Source: Adenophora triphylla var. japonica (lineage: Eukaryota > Streptophyta > Magnoliopsida > Asterales > Campanulaceae). From it: DNA of 64,000 bases. Each line of letters starts with the position of its first letter. The first letter of the stretch is position 1. The translations under genes were made by a program, and so were the position numbers. Location: assembly GCA_022495995.1 (NCBI GenBank), contig JAFEMH010006937.1, positions 1 through 64,000 of the forward strand, written 5' to 3'. Below, piece by piece: positions 45,469-57,440 of the stretch. Below the pieces are notes generated by a model, which ran no database searches, was not told where the DNA came from, and saw only the letters and a list, made by a program, of their open reading frames with translations.

Positions 45469-47192
45469 CTATGAGAAGAAGCGAGCTTCATACTCCTGCA
45501 AGAAGCTGCTAACATGGAACCAGGGAGGATTAGTTTGTTCATCGTTCTCAAGGCTGGGAGGGGATCCAAATTCATGATCATTGACAAAGTTAAGCATGGG
45601 CACTTGGGAGTCCTCATTTGCTTTCTCGGTTGGCTCTTCTGGGCACGTTTCTTGAATAACATCCAAATTTTCCCTAGCGTGAGAGGGTTCTCCAATTTCA
45701 ATCATGTTCACCCTATTGTTGTTTTTAGGGAATGAATTGTTGACTGTATTAGGCCCTTCAGGTACCTCCAGCTTAACCTTCTCAATTAATCCTCGTATGG
45801 CCCTCTTCAAAGTTATACAATCATCAGTAAGGTGCCCGTGGTACTGGTGAAAAGCACAGTGTTTAGTGGTATCCAAAGGGGCGTTGGGATCCTTAGGTTG
45901 ATAATTGTCCAAAGGCCGAATCAAGCCCTCTTTGACCAATCCCCTGAAAACTTCACTCAAGGACATCCCGAAGTTACTGAACATTATATTCTGAGGTTTG
46001 GGCATCTCGACTTTCCTTGGCATGAAAGGAGTGGTATTGTTGCAATTCTAACCCGCAAAGTTAATTGCTTCTTTACCCTTGGGCTGGGCAGGAGCAGGAT
46101 TAGTGGTAGCGGCTCGATACCGGAAGGTAGGGGAAGCGGCTTGTTGCTGGTGGTAAGCCTTCTCAAATTTATCCCCAGAACTGACCATGGCACACATATC
46201 TGGATAGGGGAAGTTGCTGAGGGACATTCTTAAGTGAGGCTTCAAGCATGACTGAAAAATGTCCAACTGTTCTTCATCAGAAGGAGGAATGGCCATTTCG
46301 CTCAACATAAGGTTCCAACGCTTGTAAAAGTCACCTATATTTTCATCAGGGCGGTTCATAGTTGTTTGCAAGTCTACCCGGTTTGTTTCCCATTCCAGGT
46401 TGGCTTTGTATTTTTCGGTGAAGGCGTTGGTGATCTGTTCCCAAGTGGCCCTGGACTCGGGTTTCAACCGGAATAAACACTTTAGAGCCCCCAACTTTAA
46501 GGAGATACTGAAGTAATCAGCCAACTGTTGATTCGTGCATTTGGCTTTTATGGCTAGGGTGTAGGTGTTAAGGTGGGTCTTGGGGCAGGCAGTTCCATCA
46601 AACAGTTCCAAATTAGGCATCACGAACTTGTGAGGTAGAGGCACAATAGAATCGGCATCTGTGGGCCGGAGGGCATCCTTCTTTTCTGTCAGTTCGGCGA
46701 TCTTCGCTTTCATTTCCTTATGCTGTTCCATGAACCAAGCCAGATGAGGGTCCAATGGCGGAGCCAGAGTGTTCAAGCTAGTGACAGAGCTGGAGAGAGG
46801 ATTTACCATTGGTGGTACACTAGTGGAAGGGAAGGCAGGGCCTGGGGCATAGTTATAAATCTTCCCTTGGCCTAAATTACCCTGGGGAGTATAAGTAGGA
46901 GCCTGGGCACAGGGATAGAACCCAGCGGCTTGCTGCTGATTCCCAATGGGCAAGGAGGGTGGAGGCAAACCGGAAGTGGCTGGGTAGCTCGTGTTCCCGA
47001 GATGAGAATCATAGGGAAACTTAAAGGCGGGTCGTAGCCCTTGGTTGTTAAAATGCATGTCTGGCTGGGGTGATGGTGTATAACTGGGGGGATACTGTGG
47101 TCCTGGTGATTCTGATGAGACAAGGATGGGAGCTTGCTGGCCCATAGGGCCTTGAGTGAGGAACGGGTTTGGGGAAGCTGGTGAGGTGCTGG
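45469..47192 (-). pseudogene. B gag, 5' end cut by element C
   Basis: Pro/Gln/Gly-rich N-terminal part (46750-47192), then the Gag capsid block with F-D-G-T-A-C-P-K-T-H (about 46570-46600), and a zinc-knuckle-like C-A-F-H-Q-Y-H-G-H-L-T-D-D-C motif (about 45820-45865). The frame is open at the element C boundary, so the start is outside the window. A frame change near 46030 separates the capsid from the knuckle part. Confidence 0.88.
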
Positions 47193-48884
47193 TGTGAATG
47201 TAGTGCCCAAGATAGCGGCTCTCTTTTTTGTTTATTTTTATTTTTTGGAATCGCTTTCTCGTGTAAGGGGGATCACCGCCTCACATCAGTTTGGAAACGT
47301 CCGATTTAAATTGAAAAACGGAGTCGCCACGCCATTTTGATTTCCTCAAAACTTTGAAAAAAATGATTTGGGTCCGGAGGTTAAGTTACCCTTTGGGAAG
47401 AACGGATCGTCGTTCACCCAAAGAGCCTTGCCGAAGCAAGTCTTCCAAGATTCGCTTTTCATACTTGCCTTAGTGCTTTCGTGTGTGGGATGTGTGTTTT
47501 GAAAAGAAGGGAATGTACCAAGTGGTCTTCCGGACGTATAAACCATGAGTTGGTTATCGCTCGGGATTCCTTGGATTTTTATGTATTAGGGACTTTGGTC
47601 CCCTTCTCATCTTGGACTTATGATCATCATGATGAGACCTTGGGTCGCATGTGATCGGGATAGGGACACCGTTTTCATAGTCCAATGATGAGACTCTTTA
47701 GAAAGGAATGACCTTTGCCCATCAATCCTACATCTTGAGACGATTTGGACTCTTTCGGGACATTTATGCTCGTCTCAAGTGATGATCGGAGATATGTGGC
47801 TGGGGCTCATCCTTTTCTAAAGGATAATCCGTCTATGGCATCTTTAGGTGGAAGAAATGATGTAAAGATAGGACCTTTACACCATCTCGCTCCAAGTACC
47901 ATGAGGGACATGGGGAATGCATGTTTAAACTAAAGATGACATTTTTATGAAAAAGATGACATTTTAGGTGCAAAGGATGCTACTTTATGCATAAAGATGA
48001 CGTTTTAAGTGCAAAGGATGCTACTTTATGTAAAGATGACATCTTTAATGCAAAGGATGCTATTTTGATGCAAAGGATGCTACTTTTAATGCAAAGGATG
48101 CTATTTTGATGCAAAGGATGCTACTTTATATGTAAAGATGATATTTTAAGTGCAAAGGATGCTACTTTTCACATAACCATGTGAGAGATCTACCCTAGAA
48201 CAAGCCTTTTTGAGGTCTTATTGTTCATCCTTGGGTTGAATCCTCCATGGATCCTATGTGATAGGGGAAAGGGGGTAATATGATTTACATGCCTAAAGAT
48301 GGGATCTTTAATGACAATATATCAAGTACCAAGCAAGTATATAGTAATATGTAAAGCAAGGAGCAATATATCACATAAACACAAGTATATTTTCAAGGAA
48401 AAAGGGAGGAGAGGTTACCAATGGTGGTGTTCCTCTATTTCCTTGAAGCTTGCCTAGGGAAGGACCAACTTTAGAAGGTTTTGAAGAGGAGGGAGGTGTT
48501 TTTGACACTCTAAGCTCTCTGGAATTTCGTGGTGGTATTTTGGCAGAGTAACACTACTGAAAATCCCCTCTAAAATGAATAGAGGAGGTCTCTATTTATA
48601 GGCAGTTTGGCAGTGGCTAATGAAGCCGTGCGGCTGTAACCCCAGGACTAATGAGGCCGTGCGGTCTTATCCTGAGATGACTCAGCTTATTTCTAGAACC
48701 ATGCAAGGTGTCCTTCTAGAAGGGCTTTTCCAGCGAAGGACTACGTGGTATTTTAATTTCTAGCAAGACCTTCGCCCCTCGAAAGGTTTGGAAAAGTTCC
48801 CGAATTGCCCCTGAACTTTAGGAAAGTCCGGGGAATTGCCAAGAAACTTAACCGGAAGGCATGAGCCAGATTTGGGTACTTACA
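47193..48884 (-). repeat. element C 3' LTR
   Basis: The 1692 bp LTR has minus-strand termini TGTAAGTACCC and ATTCACA. Related to LTR A along its length with many differences. It contains CGGAGTCGCCA (47319-47329) as a PBS-like copy and a GCAAAGGATGCTA minisatellite (47940-48180). Confidence 0.9.
48592..48721 (-). promoter_or_regulatory. LTR C core promoter: TATA box, paired palindromes, TTCTAGAA sites
   Basis: TATA box CTATAAATAG (minus strand) at 48592-48601. GCCGTGCGGC (48625-48634) and GCCGTGCGGT (48656-48665) are 31 bp apart, 24 bp from the TATA box as in A. TGACTCA lies near 48678, and TTCTAGAA at 48691-48698 and 48714-48721. Confidence 0.72.
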
Positions 48885-49616
48885 GAAGCCCTTCGGCAAC
48901 GTCACTTGCAGGGCGAGTGGGGTTGTCGATAGAAAAGGATCCAATTTGGCGAATGCCGAGACGGATTGGGTGACCAAGGTGGTCGAATGGCTGAACCTTG
49001 GGAAGGCTACCTACGTATCCCGAGTTGGGAATCAAGCCATAATCGTAGTTCGGAATCCACTGGGAAAAGGGGTGTCATGTGTGATGAATTGGCTGAACCT
49101 AAAGTAGGCTACCTACGTATCCCGGAGGAATCAAGCCAGGCCGTAGTTCGGGAAAAGATCCACTGGGGAATGGCGAAGAGAAACTGGTCTCTTGCTGGGG
49201 AAATAGAAGGGAAAGTGACCTGGGAGGTCAAGTGACTGATCCTACTGGGGATATGCTAGATGAAGGAAGTGACCAATGTGGTCGGATATCTGGATCTCTA
49301 TGAGGGGTTACTTCACCACTGAGGAGTGATGAAGGACAAGGGGCGACCAATGTGGTCTGATGGCTAGACCTTTTATGAAAGGCTCACGTACCACTGAGGA
49401 GTGAGGCATGAAAAGGATGACCACTGCTGTCGAATAGCTGGACCTTTTATGAAAGGCTCATGCACCACTAAGGAGTCATGAATGAAAAGGGTGACCACTG
49501 CGGTCGGATGGCTGGACCTTTATGAAAGGCTACCTACGTATCCCGAAGGAATCAAGCCTTGGTCGTAGTTCAAGTCTCACTAGATAGTTAGGAACAGTGT
49601 CTAGGATCCTTGAGGT
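48885..49616. repeat. C: recurring GACCA...CTACG...CGTAG modules
   Basis: At least three full copies of GGCTACCTACGTATCCC...CGTAGTTC (near 49005, 49107, 49528), interspersed with shorter units containing GACCAATGTGGTC or GACCACTGCGGTC and GGACCTTTTATGAAAGG. No gene seen. Confidence 0.65.
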
Positions 49617-49702
49617 TTTAACGATTAATGGAGGAGTCACCTTATTTGACAATTAATGGAGGTTGTCACCTGAATTGATAATTAATGGAGGTTGTCACCT
49701 GA
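49617..49702. repeat. 28 bp tandem repeat, three copies
   Basis: The same unit as in element A (GACAATTAATGGAGGTTGTC) in three head-to-tail copies. Confidence 0.85.
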
Positions 49703-49734
49703 TGAAACTAAAGCTTACGTCGCTATCGAGAAGA

Positions 49735-50372
49735 TAGAGGTAGCTAAAGTTTGAAGAACTTGAGCGTACTTCACTATCTGCGATAGAGGTAGCTAAAGTT
49801 TGAAGAACTTGAGCGTACTTCACTATATGTGAGATAGAGGTAGCTAAAGTTTGAAGAACTTGAGCGTACTTCACTATCCGTGATAGAGGTAGCTAAAGTT
49901 TGAAGAACTTAAGCGTACTTCACCATCTGTGAGATAGAGGTAGCTAAAGTTTGGAGAACTTGAGCGTACTTCACCATCTGTGAGATAGAGGTAGCTAAAG
50001 TTTGGAGAACTTGAGCGTACTTCACCATCTGTGAGATAGAGATAGCTAAAGTTTGGAGAACTTGAGCATACTTCACCATCTGTGAGATAGAGGTAGCTAA
50101 AGTTTGTATAAACTTGAGCGTACTTCTCAATCCCTTTGGAATCAGAGATAGAGGTAGCTGAAGTTTGGAAAAACTTGAGCGTACTTCTCAATCTGTGAGA
50201 TAGAGGTAGCTAATGTTTGGAGAACTTGAGCGTACTTCACCATCTGTGAGATAGAGGTAGCTAAAGTTTGGAGAACATGAGCGTACTTCACCATCTGTGA
50301 GATAGAGGTAGCTAAAGTTTGGAGAACTTGAGCGTACTTCACCATCTGTGAGATAGAGGTAGCTAAAGTTTG
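49735..50372. repeat. About 51 bp tandem repeat, about 13 copies
   Basis: The unit contains AACTTGAGCGTACTTCACCA, TCTGTGAGATAGAGGTAGCT and AAAGTTTGGAG. It is clearly homologous to the 49 bp array of element A but has its own fixed variants, as in rapidly turning-over Tat 3' arrays. Confidence 0.92.
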
Positions 50373-50399
50373 AGCTTTGACAATTCGGAGGTTGTCACC

Positions 50400-50648
50400 T
50401 AGCGTTATTCCGTTATAACGGAAGTAACAGAGGCGACTCGGGAGGAAAGCTTATTCTTCTTAAAGATAACGGATATCCTTGGGAAACAGCATTACTCTAG
50501 TTAAGAAATAACGGGAGTTATATGCCTAAGTGAAAAGTCCAGGGGCAAAGATGTAATTTCTGCTCAGAGCAAATGAGGCCGCCCGGCATGAGATGAGGGC
50601 AAAAGAGGCCGTACGGCTTGGAGTTTATTTTTACCAGATTATTTAAAA
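50400..50648 (+). promoter_or_regulatory. C gene 1 promoter: 16 bp palindrome, paired palindromes, TATA box
   Basis: TTCCGTTATAACGGAA (50408-50423) is a perfect 16 bp palindrome of two Myb-type cores; TAACGG-like sites recur to about 50515. GCCGCCCGGC (50578-50587) and GCCGTACGGC (50608-50617) are 30 bp apart. TTATTTAAAA (50639-50648) starts 22 bp after the pair. The gene 1 ATG is at 50759. Confidence 0.75.
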
Positions 50649-50758
50649 CTGGATTTGAACGGGCAAACAACATTATTTTGCTTGTTTCTGCCGAGGAAGA
50701 AGAGTGGAGAGAGAGAAAAATTTGAATTTCTTCAATTCTCTTACTTTCTTGGCTCAAG

Positions 50759-53652
50759 ATGGATCCGGAAGGAAACCCAATGCCTAGGCAAGCACGAAGA
50801 ACCATATTCGAAGCCGCAAGAAGGAGGAGGAGGGAGCTCATTCGAACGGAGCGGAAGTATGACTTCAACACGCCTCCATCGGAGCTTTATCCCGGTAAGG
50901 GAGAGCACAAATCTACTAAACCTCAATCTGTTGGGGTAAGCATTCTTGATTTGCTTGATTTTGATCAATTTTGATTGAATTTTGATTGATTTAGGGCTTG
51001 ACCCGAATTTTAGGAATTTTTTGAATTTTCCTAGGATTTTTGTTGATGATTTTGGAATTTTGATGATTAACCTATGAGGCTAAGGACACAAACGAACATG
51101 CATGTGCAATTTATTTGAAAAATAATGAGAATGACCCAGTTTCCAAAAATAAAGTAAGAAAATAATGTCTAAAATGTAACGGAGTTCTTGCATGTGCTAG
51201 AACTAGGTCAATTCTTGATCATGAATGAGAAAGCAAGCTTTTGGACGATGAAAAGGATTCATGCATGCCATTTTTTGAAAAATTAATGCTTATGTGCAAA
51301 GAATGTTGAAAATTGGAATTTTTGTGTCTAGGAGAGCAATGTGCTTGACACGGCGTGTTTCAAGTGATGAAAGACACGTTTTCTAGGCAAAAGATGCTAG
51401 AAATCTTTTATGAATGCTTTTCTTTGAAAATATGTGCACTTTTGAATATATGCGTGCTTTTGATATGAGATGAAGGACTGAAACACTTTTTTTGTTGTGT
51501 TTTCCAACAGGAGAACAAGTCGAGGGGACCTTCTGAGGTGGCGGTGAAGCTATGGGAGAGGATGCCCAATTTTGAGAAGAATGGGGTGAACCCCAAGCAG
51601 CTGGTAATGGCTACCGGCCTTGATTTGTTCATTGATGCCATTGGCAGAGGTATTCACGTGACCTCCAAGAGTAAGGGGCTAGTTCAGGCCCTCTCAGAGT
51701 TCTGGTGGGACATCACCCACAGCTTTCATCTCAGCTGGGGGGAGATCACGGTGATGCCAGCAGACTTTACTGCTATTACGGGCTTGCAGTTCACTGGGAG
51801 GCCTGTGACTTGGAGAGACCACATCACGGCGAAGGAGTTTAGAGCTTTAGTTGGATTCGAGCTCTGTCCTAAGGGGCTCGGGATGGAGATGAGGAATGTG
51901 GAGGTGGCGGTCCAGGAGTGCATGCATGGGTTTGTCGCCAACGAGGTGACTGCCCACCAGCTCGCGAGAGCTTTTCTGTGGTTGATGCTATCAGTCACCA
52001 TCTTTGCCAACTCTGGGACACTGGCTATGGTTTGTTTGCTTGATTCTTTGGAGAATCTGGATGAGGTCTGAGCGATCTCATGGGGTGAGGCCGGATTGGC
52101 AGAGCTTTATTTCTCCGTGGATATGTACAACCGAAACAAGGTTGCTTCTATGGACTGCTTCTCTTTTGCGCTTGAGGTAGTCTCACTTTCTTTTCTCTCT
52201 TTTACTTTTCTATCTTGAGACTTTTATGAGAGAAAATGACCCCTTTTGTGTTTTGAACATGCAGGTCTGGTTTTGTGAGGTGATTGGGTTCTTTCCCTGG
52301 AACCAACAGAGTGATCCGAAGATCTTCCTGGCCATAATCTGTTGGAGTGGAGATGCTAGAGACAAGTTTACCGGGAAGACCCGGATCACTTTTGACTATA
52401 AGATGGTAAGACCAATCATCAACAGGGATGGGCATGATGAAGTTGACTTCTATCCTTGGGGGAGGTACTCGGAGGTTCTGCTAGGGGATTCCGTGGAGGA
52501 AACTAGGCAGAGGAGGTGGCTTACGGGCCTGACATGTGATGTCATTTACCTGGGGGACCGTTTCTCTAGGCAGCATGGCCATGTTCCCCCCTTGGATGCC
52601 ATTACTCCTCACGATCCTCCAGCGCGCATGCTGCAGCCTAGGGACTGGTCAGAGGATGATATTGCGAGGTATCAGGTTGGCGTGGCGGCCGAGGAGTATT
52701 TTGACTTGGCTACCCCGTATGCCACCTTCATGGAGCAGCGGTTGAGGACGCCACAGAAGCTAGTGAAGCTGGCTGCACTCAGGGGTATGGGGAAGCTGAG
52801 CCTACTGACCCGCCTATGCCTCCTGCTCATCTCTCATATGTGGTTAACGGGGTACCAAGGAGGTTCATGATTCCCATTCCTGACACGAGGGAGCCCCGGT
52901 ATACTCTGCCGCCTGACAGCACTGTAAGTACTTTTAGGGTCTCTTCCCTTTTTTTGGATTTCTTTGCTTTCTGCAATTTTGAACCTTTCTTGAGATATTC
53001 TGAATTTTTCTTCTCTTTTCTCTCAGGTTCCTGCTCACTCATACATGTCTTGGTACGACAGAACAGGGGCTGGAAGGATGTGTGCCGGTCCCTTTTGAGG
53101 AAATTGGCATGCGCTTCCAGGGCTGGGGCTAATGTGCAGGAGCCCGTGCGCAAAAGAAGGCACGTTGGGAGCACTGCCTCTGCCTCATCGGCCTCAGAGT
53201 ATTCTTCTAGCGCCATGCCTCGGGGACAGGGACCCAACACCGGCATCCTGGAGCAGCTAGCAGAGTACGAGCATGTGAACGTGAACCTTTCGGACGTGAG
53301 TGATGCTGAGGACTTGATGAGGGATCCTATCTGCTACTCCCTCCGTCCCACCCGAATTTGGACAAAGTTACTTTACACGGAGATTAAGAAATAACAATAA
53401 GATAATAAAAATGTGTGGTAGAAAATGAAGAGAGAGAATGAGTGGAGTTAATAGTGGTTGGTTGAATAAATTGTATGGTGGAGAATGAGTGGAGTTAATG
53501 AGTGAGTGGGGTATGCCCATTTTTTTATTATTATAAACTTTCCTTTTTGGGTTGTCCAAATTCGGATGGGACGCCCAAAAAGGAAATTTGTCCAAATTCG
53601 AGTGGGACGGAGGGAGTATGAGATAAGCAGCGACGAGGAGTCGGAGGCTTAG
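50759..53652 (+). pseudogene. C gene 1: PMD protein, spliced, broken by stop, frameshifts and a MITE
   Basis: Exons: 50759-50935 (177 nt), 51511-52176, 52265-52923 and 53027-53652, all with GT-AG introns. Exon 1 is Arg-rich. Exon 2 holds the PMD core: paired W, T-H-S-F-H-L-S-W-G-E, then G-L-Q-F-T-G. Exon 3 continues with W-F-C-E-V and a W-x-x-G-L-T-C-D block. Exon 4 has S-S-A-S-E-Y-S-S-S and an acidic end, S-S-D-E-E-S-E-A. Lesions: TGA at 52069-52071, a frame change near 52780, a frame change in exon 4, and a Stowaway MITE at 53337-53616. It is the best-preserved copy of gene 1 here and a guide to the others. Its function is unknown; PMD relatives act in silencing. Confidence 0.85.
53337..53616. 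mobile_element. Stowaway-type MITE in the last exon of C gene 1
   Basis: The 280 bp insert has ends CTCCCTCCGTCCC and GGGACGGAGGGAG and TA duplications at 53335-53336 and 53617-53618. Inverted similarity extends inward (CGAATTTGGACAAAG and its complement near the right end). Without it, the acidic tail of gene 1 reads through in frame. It is a different sub-family from the MITE at 916. Confidence 0.93.
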
Positions 53653-54184
53653 GATTCTTAGGATTGATCTAGGAGGAAGGAAACAGACATTGAACACTTT
53701 TTTATGCACAATTTGTCTATTTTTCGTTTTATTTGGTCGTCGATGGGGCGAAAACAATGTATTACTCTTTTATTTGCTTTTATAATTTATGCTTTATGAA
53801 TTTGCATATTACTTGAGCCTCGGGGCTGCTTTTTTTGCTTGGAAATGGGGCTAAAACTGGGCCAAAATGGTTTATGATGACATATAACTGCATGGATGGC
53901 ATTTGGATATGTTTATGTACAGGTTTCATTGAGAAAGTGGGGTGAGAACTCCACTTGGGCAGCAGTAAGAGCTGCTGCAGATTTTTTTCTGCAGAAGGCA
54001 AATGAAATCGCCCGGCCAGGTCTTGAGGCAAAAGAGGCCGTACGGCTGGAAGTTCTGTCTGAACTGGTTTTTTTCAAAATAAAACCAAGGCTTGGTATTT
54101 TCATTTCATTTTCACCCTAGACTTGTCCCAACTGATCCCAGAGCAAATTTCTGACCAAAATACATCAACTTTGATCACCTTGCA
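53653..54184 (+). promoter_or_regulatory. C: gene 1/gene 2 spacer with gene 2 promoter
   Basis: Non-coding. ATCGCCCGGC (54007-54016, one arm decayed) and GCCGTACGGC (54037-54046) are 30 bp apart. A T-run and AAAATAAAAC (54077-54086) follow; the expected TATA position has TTTTTTTC where A has TTATTTTC. CTGCAGATTTTTTTCTGCAG near 53972-53993 is an inverted repeat around a T-run. Gene 2 starts at 54185. Confidence 0.62.
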
Positions 54185-55684
54185 ATGGAGAAACCCGTTA
54201 GATTGCAAAAGGGGAAAAGAGACCATTTTTTGTCAGATCTTCAATCTTGGATGAGGCATAACTTTCAATCCAACAAGAGACTGTTTGATACCACTTTCAA
54301 GATCAAGTCTTTATGGCATTTGAAGGATCTCCCGCCTGATTGGGACCTTTTGAGGGTCGCGGCGAGGTTTTGGGACGTCCGGAGACATGTTTACTGCTTT
54401 TCTTACAACGAGCTCGTCCCAACTTATGAAGACTTTCGAGCATTGATTGGGGGTCCAGAAATTGAGGCTGTGTTGATTCCTCTGATCGGAGACGTGCCGG
54501 TGGCAGTAAAGTTGGCATCTTTTCTGCAAATTTCTCTGGGAGAGGCTGAGGGGATGATGGTAGCCCATGATAGGATTGACCTTTCAGATATCCCGGACAA
54601 GTTTGGGTTTCCGGATACGGCAACGACCACTGTGGCTATGGATGCCTTTATCCTCTGCATGTTCTCGTCTCTGTTCATGGCTGAGTCCGTAGGGGTCTGT
54701 CATGGTGGCCTCTTGGACATGGTCAGGGATTGTAGGGCTGGGAAAGACATTGTCCCATTGGTTTTGGGTGAGACCCTGCATGGCATTGATAGGATGGCTA
54801 GGGGGGACCATTTCATGAGGTCTGGGAGCCCGGCTGTGTTGACTCTGTGGCTGCAGGAGAGGCTTGGGGCTTTGCCAGGGGCTTCGCCTACCCAGTGCCC
54901 TTGGGTGATTTCCCAGAGGGGTGCACAAGGCAGCAGGACCAGGGTAGCTGGGAGCTGATGATGGCTAGGTTATCCACTTCGGATATTCACTGGTGGGTAC
55001 CTCATTGGAGGCTGCAGACCCGGAGGACATTTCAGGAGTCCTATGTGTCAGGTTTCAGGGCTTTCTTGGTCATCCTTCTACATACCCTGCTTGGTATCCA
55101 GGCAATTCGGGGCCTTACAGGAGCCGTTGGGCGATTGGGAGGACATCCGTACCAAGGAGGTGGTGTCTTTGGATATGAGGGATCCGGCCAGTTTCTCATT
55201 CTTCTTGAGGGCTTAGACATATACTGCTTTCCCACCCAGGGCTATTCTCAAAAGCAGGAAGAGTACCATCTTGACCATGGCCTACTTGGACTGGTTTGAG
55301 AGGGAGATGGGAGCGACTCAGGTCGTTTTGGGAGAGAGATGTCAGGCTTTATTGGGGGCTGACTGCGACTCGAGTAGGACTCTGAGGGAAGCTGAAGCTA
55401 AGGCGAGTCGCCATAACCAGTCGGGTGACCTTATCAGAGACATGGAGGCTCGGTATGAGAGGCTTTCTGAAGTCGCTCCTTTGACTGAGGCTCAGAGGGA
55501 GGAAGTGCGGACTCGTGCCCGGGTTGAGAAGGCACTTATTGACACAGGTTTGATGGAGGCTCCAGTGAGGATACCTGAAGTTGGGATGAGGAAGACCGAC
55601 ATCATTGAGAAGAAGAGGAAGAACACTCGACGAGGTTGAGGTAAAGGGAAGAAGAACAAAGAAGACTCAATGAATGACAGCTGA
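54185..55684 (+). pseudogene. C gene 2: DUF7745-like protein, two frame changes
   Basis: The ATG at 54185 opens 257 codons with F-W-D-V-R-R-H-V-Y-C-F-S-Y-N-E, E-D-F-R-A-L-I-G-G-P and L-G-E-T-L-H-G-I-D-R. A frame change near 54930 leads to W-W-V-P-H-W and aromatic-rich segments, and a second near 55270 restores the first frame. The last 120 codons are Arg/Glu-rich and probably helical. An in-frame TGA at 55637-55639 stands before a lysine-rich tail that would end at 55682-55684. It resembles plant DUF7745 proteins, common in retrotransposon-rich regions; no function is known to me. The partner gene 1 lies 530 bp upstream. Confidence 0.75.
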
Positions 55685-56313
55685 TAGGTCTTTTCTTAGA
55701 ATTCCCTTATTGCCATTTGCAAACACAATAGTTTATTAGGCATTTTATTGTATTTTAGATCTTTGTAGCAAGTTAGCAGAGTCAAGAGTAGACCGTGCTT
55801 GAACTCATCAAGGAGTTTTTAACTTGTAATGAACAAGAGATATTATCTTAGAATTTATAAGACACATTTCATGGAAACTTTATTGTCTTATTTATTGTTT
55901 AAACCGAACCATTGCTGGCTGCCTACGTTCCCTTTTACAAGAAAGACTAAGGGGCTCAGGTCTTCGTAGTTCATTCGGGTGAACTATCAGGATTTTTGTT
56001 CTTTTGGACCTTTTTTTTTATGTGCAGCCCTGTTTTTTGCCTAAACCGCCCTTTTTGGGTTTTCAGCCTAGCTGGGCATTACTCTTTTTGCACTAAAATT
56101 TTTTTTCCTTTTTTTTTTATGTGCAACCCTGTTTTTTACCTAGACCGCCCGTTTTGGGTTTTTCAGCCTAGCTGGGTATTACTCTTTTTTGCACTAAAAA
56201 TTTTTTTTTTATGTGCAGCCCTGTCTTTTGCCTAGACCGCCCTTTTTGGGTTTTTTCAGCCTAGCTGGGCATTACTATTTTTTGCATTAAAGATTTTTTT
56301 TAATTGTTTTTTT
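55685..56313. repeat. C: convergence zone with T-rich tandem units
   Basis: It contains the conserved module GGCTGCCTACGTTCCC ... CTAAGGGG ... CGTAGTTC (55917-55973), then about three copies of an 85 bp unit: GCAGCCCTG, a T-run, CCTAGACCGCCCTTTTTGGG, CAGCCTAGCTGGG, CATTACTC, a T-run (56020-56300). There is one copy in B and two in A. Gene 2 and pol end on either side. Confidence 0.75.
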
Positions 56314-57440
56314 TTAGACATAGTACTTGCGGAGCTTATCGCCGTTGACTGGGTGGACAAAGGGATTGCCGTCCAGGTCTGCAAGCTTCATGGCTCCTCC
56401 CGATAGTATCTTCTGCACCACATACGGACCGATCCAAACGTGTTCCCACTTTCCCAGGGGGTTGTCTCTGGTAGGGGGCTTCACCTTCAACACTAAGTCA
56501 CCCTCTTTGATGTCCCTGGCCTTGACTTTCTTGTCGAATGCCCTGGCCATTCGCCTCTGGTAGGCTCGGGTGTGCTCCATGGCTTTTAGCCTTCTTTCGT
56601 CGAGCAGGGCCAACTCATTGTGCCGGCTACGCAGCCATTCTACCTCGTTGACACTGTTTTCCAGGAGGACCCTTAATGATGGGATTTCCAACTCCACTGG
56701 CAACACTGCTTCCATCCCGTAAGTTAGGGCAAAGGGAGTTTCTCCTGTGGCTGTTCTAATCGTACATTCTCAGAGCCCTGCATGCCAGTGCGGCTTCTCA
56801 AAGCCGCCACGACCACGGGTGGCCATTTTTCGGATAATCCGCTCGAGCATCTTATTGGCAGCTTCCACGGCTCCATTAGTCTGAGGACTGTATGGGGATG
56901 ATTTGTGGTGAGTGACTCTGAATTCTGACAGCAACCTATTGCAGTCCCCTTCAAAGTGCGACCCGTTATCTGAAATGATCTCATTGGGCACCCCATATCT
57001 ACACATGATGTTTTATTTGATGAATTGGGCCACTTTTCTGGAAGTGAGGACCTTGTAAGACTTGGGCTCTACCCACTTGGTGAAGTAGTCGACTGCCACT
57101 AACACGAATTCATGCCCATTGCTTCCTGCCGGGGCTATCTTTCCTATCACGTCAATACCCCAAGTTGCAAACGGCCAAGGAGTCATCATGCAGTACAGGT
57201 CATGAGGCGGAAGATGATTGAGGTTGGCAAACCTTTGGCACTTGTCGCACTGTTGGACGCGTTGGACACAGTCTGTTTCCATGGAAATCCAGTAGTAACC
57301 CATTCTGAGGATCACTTGCATCAATGCTCTGGCATTCATATGAGGACCGCAGGGACCATTGTGGACTTCAGTCATTAACTCTCTGGCCCTTTCTTGGGTG
57401 ACACATACATAGGAGGAGTGGCCCCTGATACCGTTTCTTG
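56314..57440 (-). pseudogene. C pol: integrase
   Basis: The HHCC zinc finger and core are in the 57013-57375 frame (H-M-N-A-R, C-D-K-C-Q, G-I-D-V-I-G-K). D-N-G-S-H-F-E-G-D-C and G-A-V-E-A-A-N-K follow at 56770-57006. The C-terminal domain at 56314-56715 is intact (133 codons). All DDE residues are visible. There is a stop near 57013 and a frame break near 56720-56770. Confidence 0.9.

Larger units (their letters stand above)
28704..47192 (-). mobile_element. Tat-lineage element B, 3' LTR to gag, cut by element C
   Basis: A Tat element inserted in the Athila-like gag. Present are the 3' LTR (28704-30435), tandem arrays, plus-strand genes 1 and 2, then minus-strand integrase, RNase H domains, reverse transcriptase, a G-patch-like segment, protease and most of gag. 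Element C is inserted in gag at 47192/47193, so the gag start and 5' LTR are outside the window. It is related to A and C, but its LTR, repeats and palindrome differ. The left flank is CTACT (28699-28703). Confidence 0.9.

Noticed and set aside
49874..50345. Minus-strand frames with repeated peptide units
   Set aside because: By-products of the 51 bp tandem array in element C.
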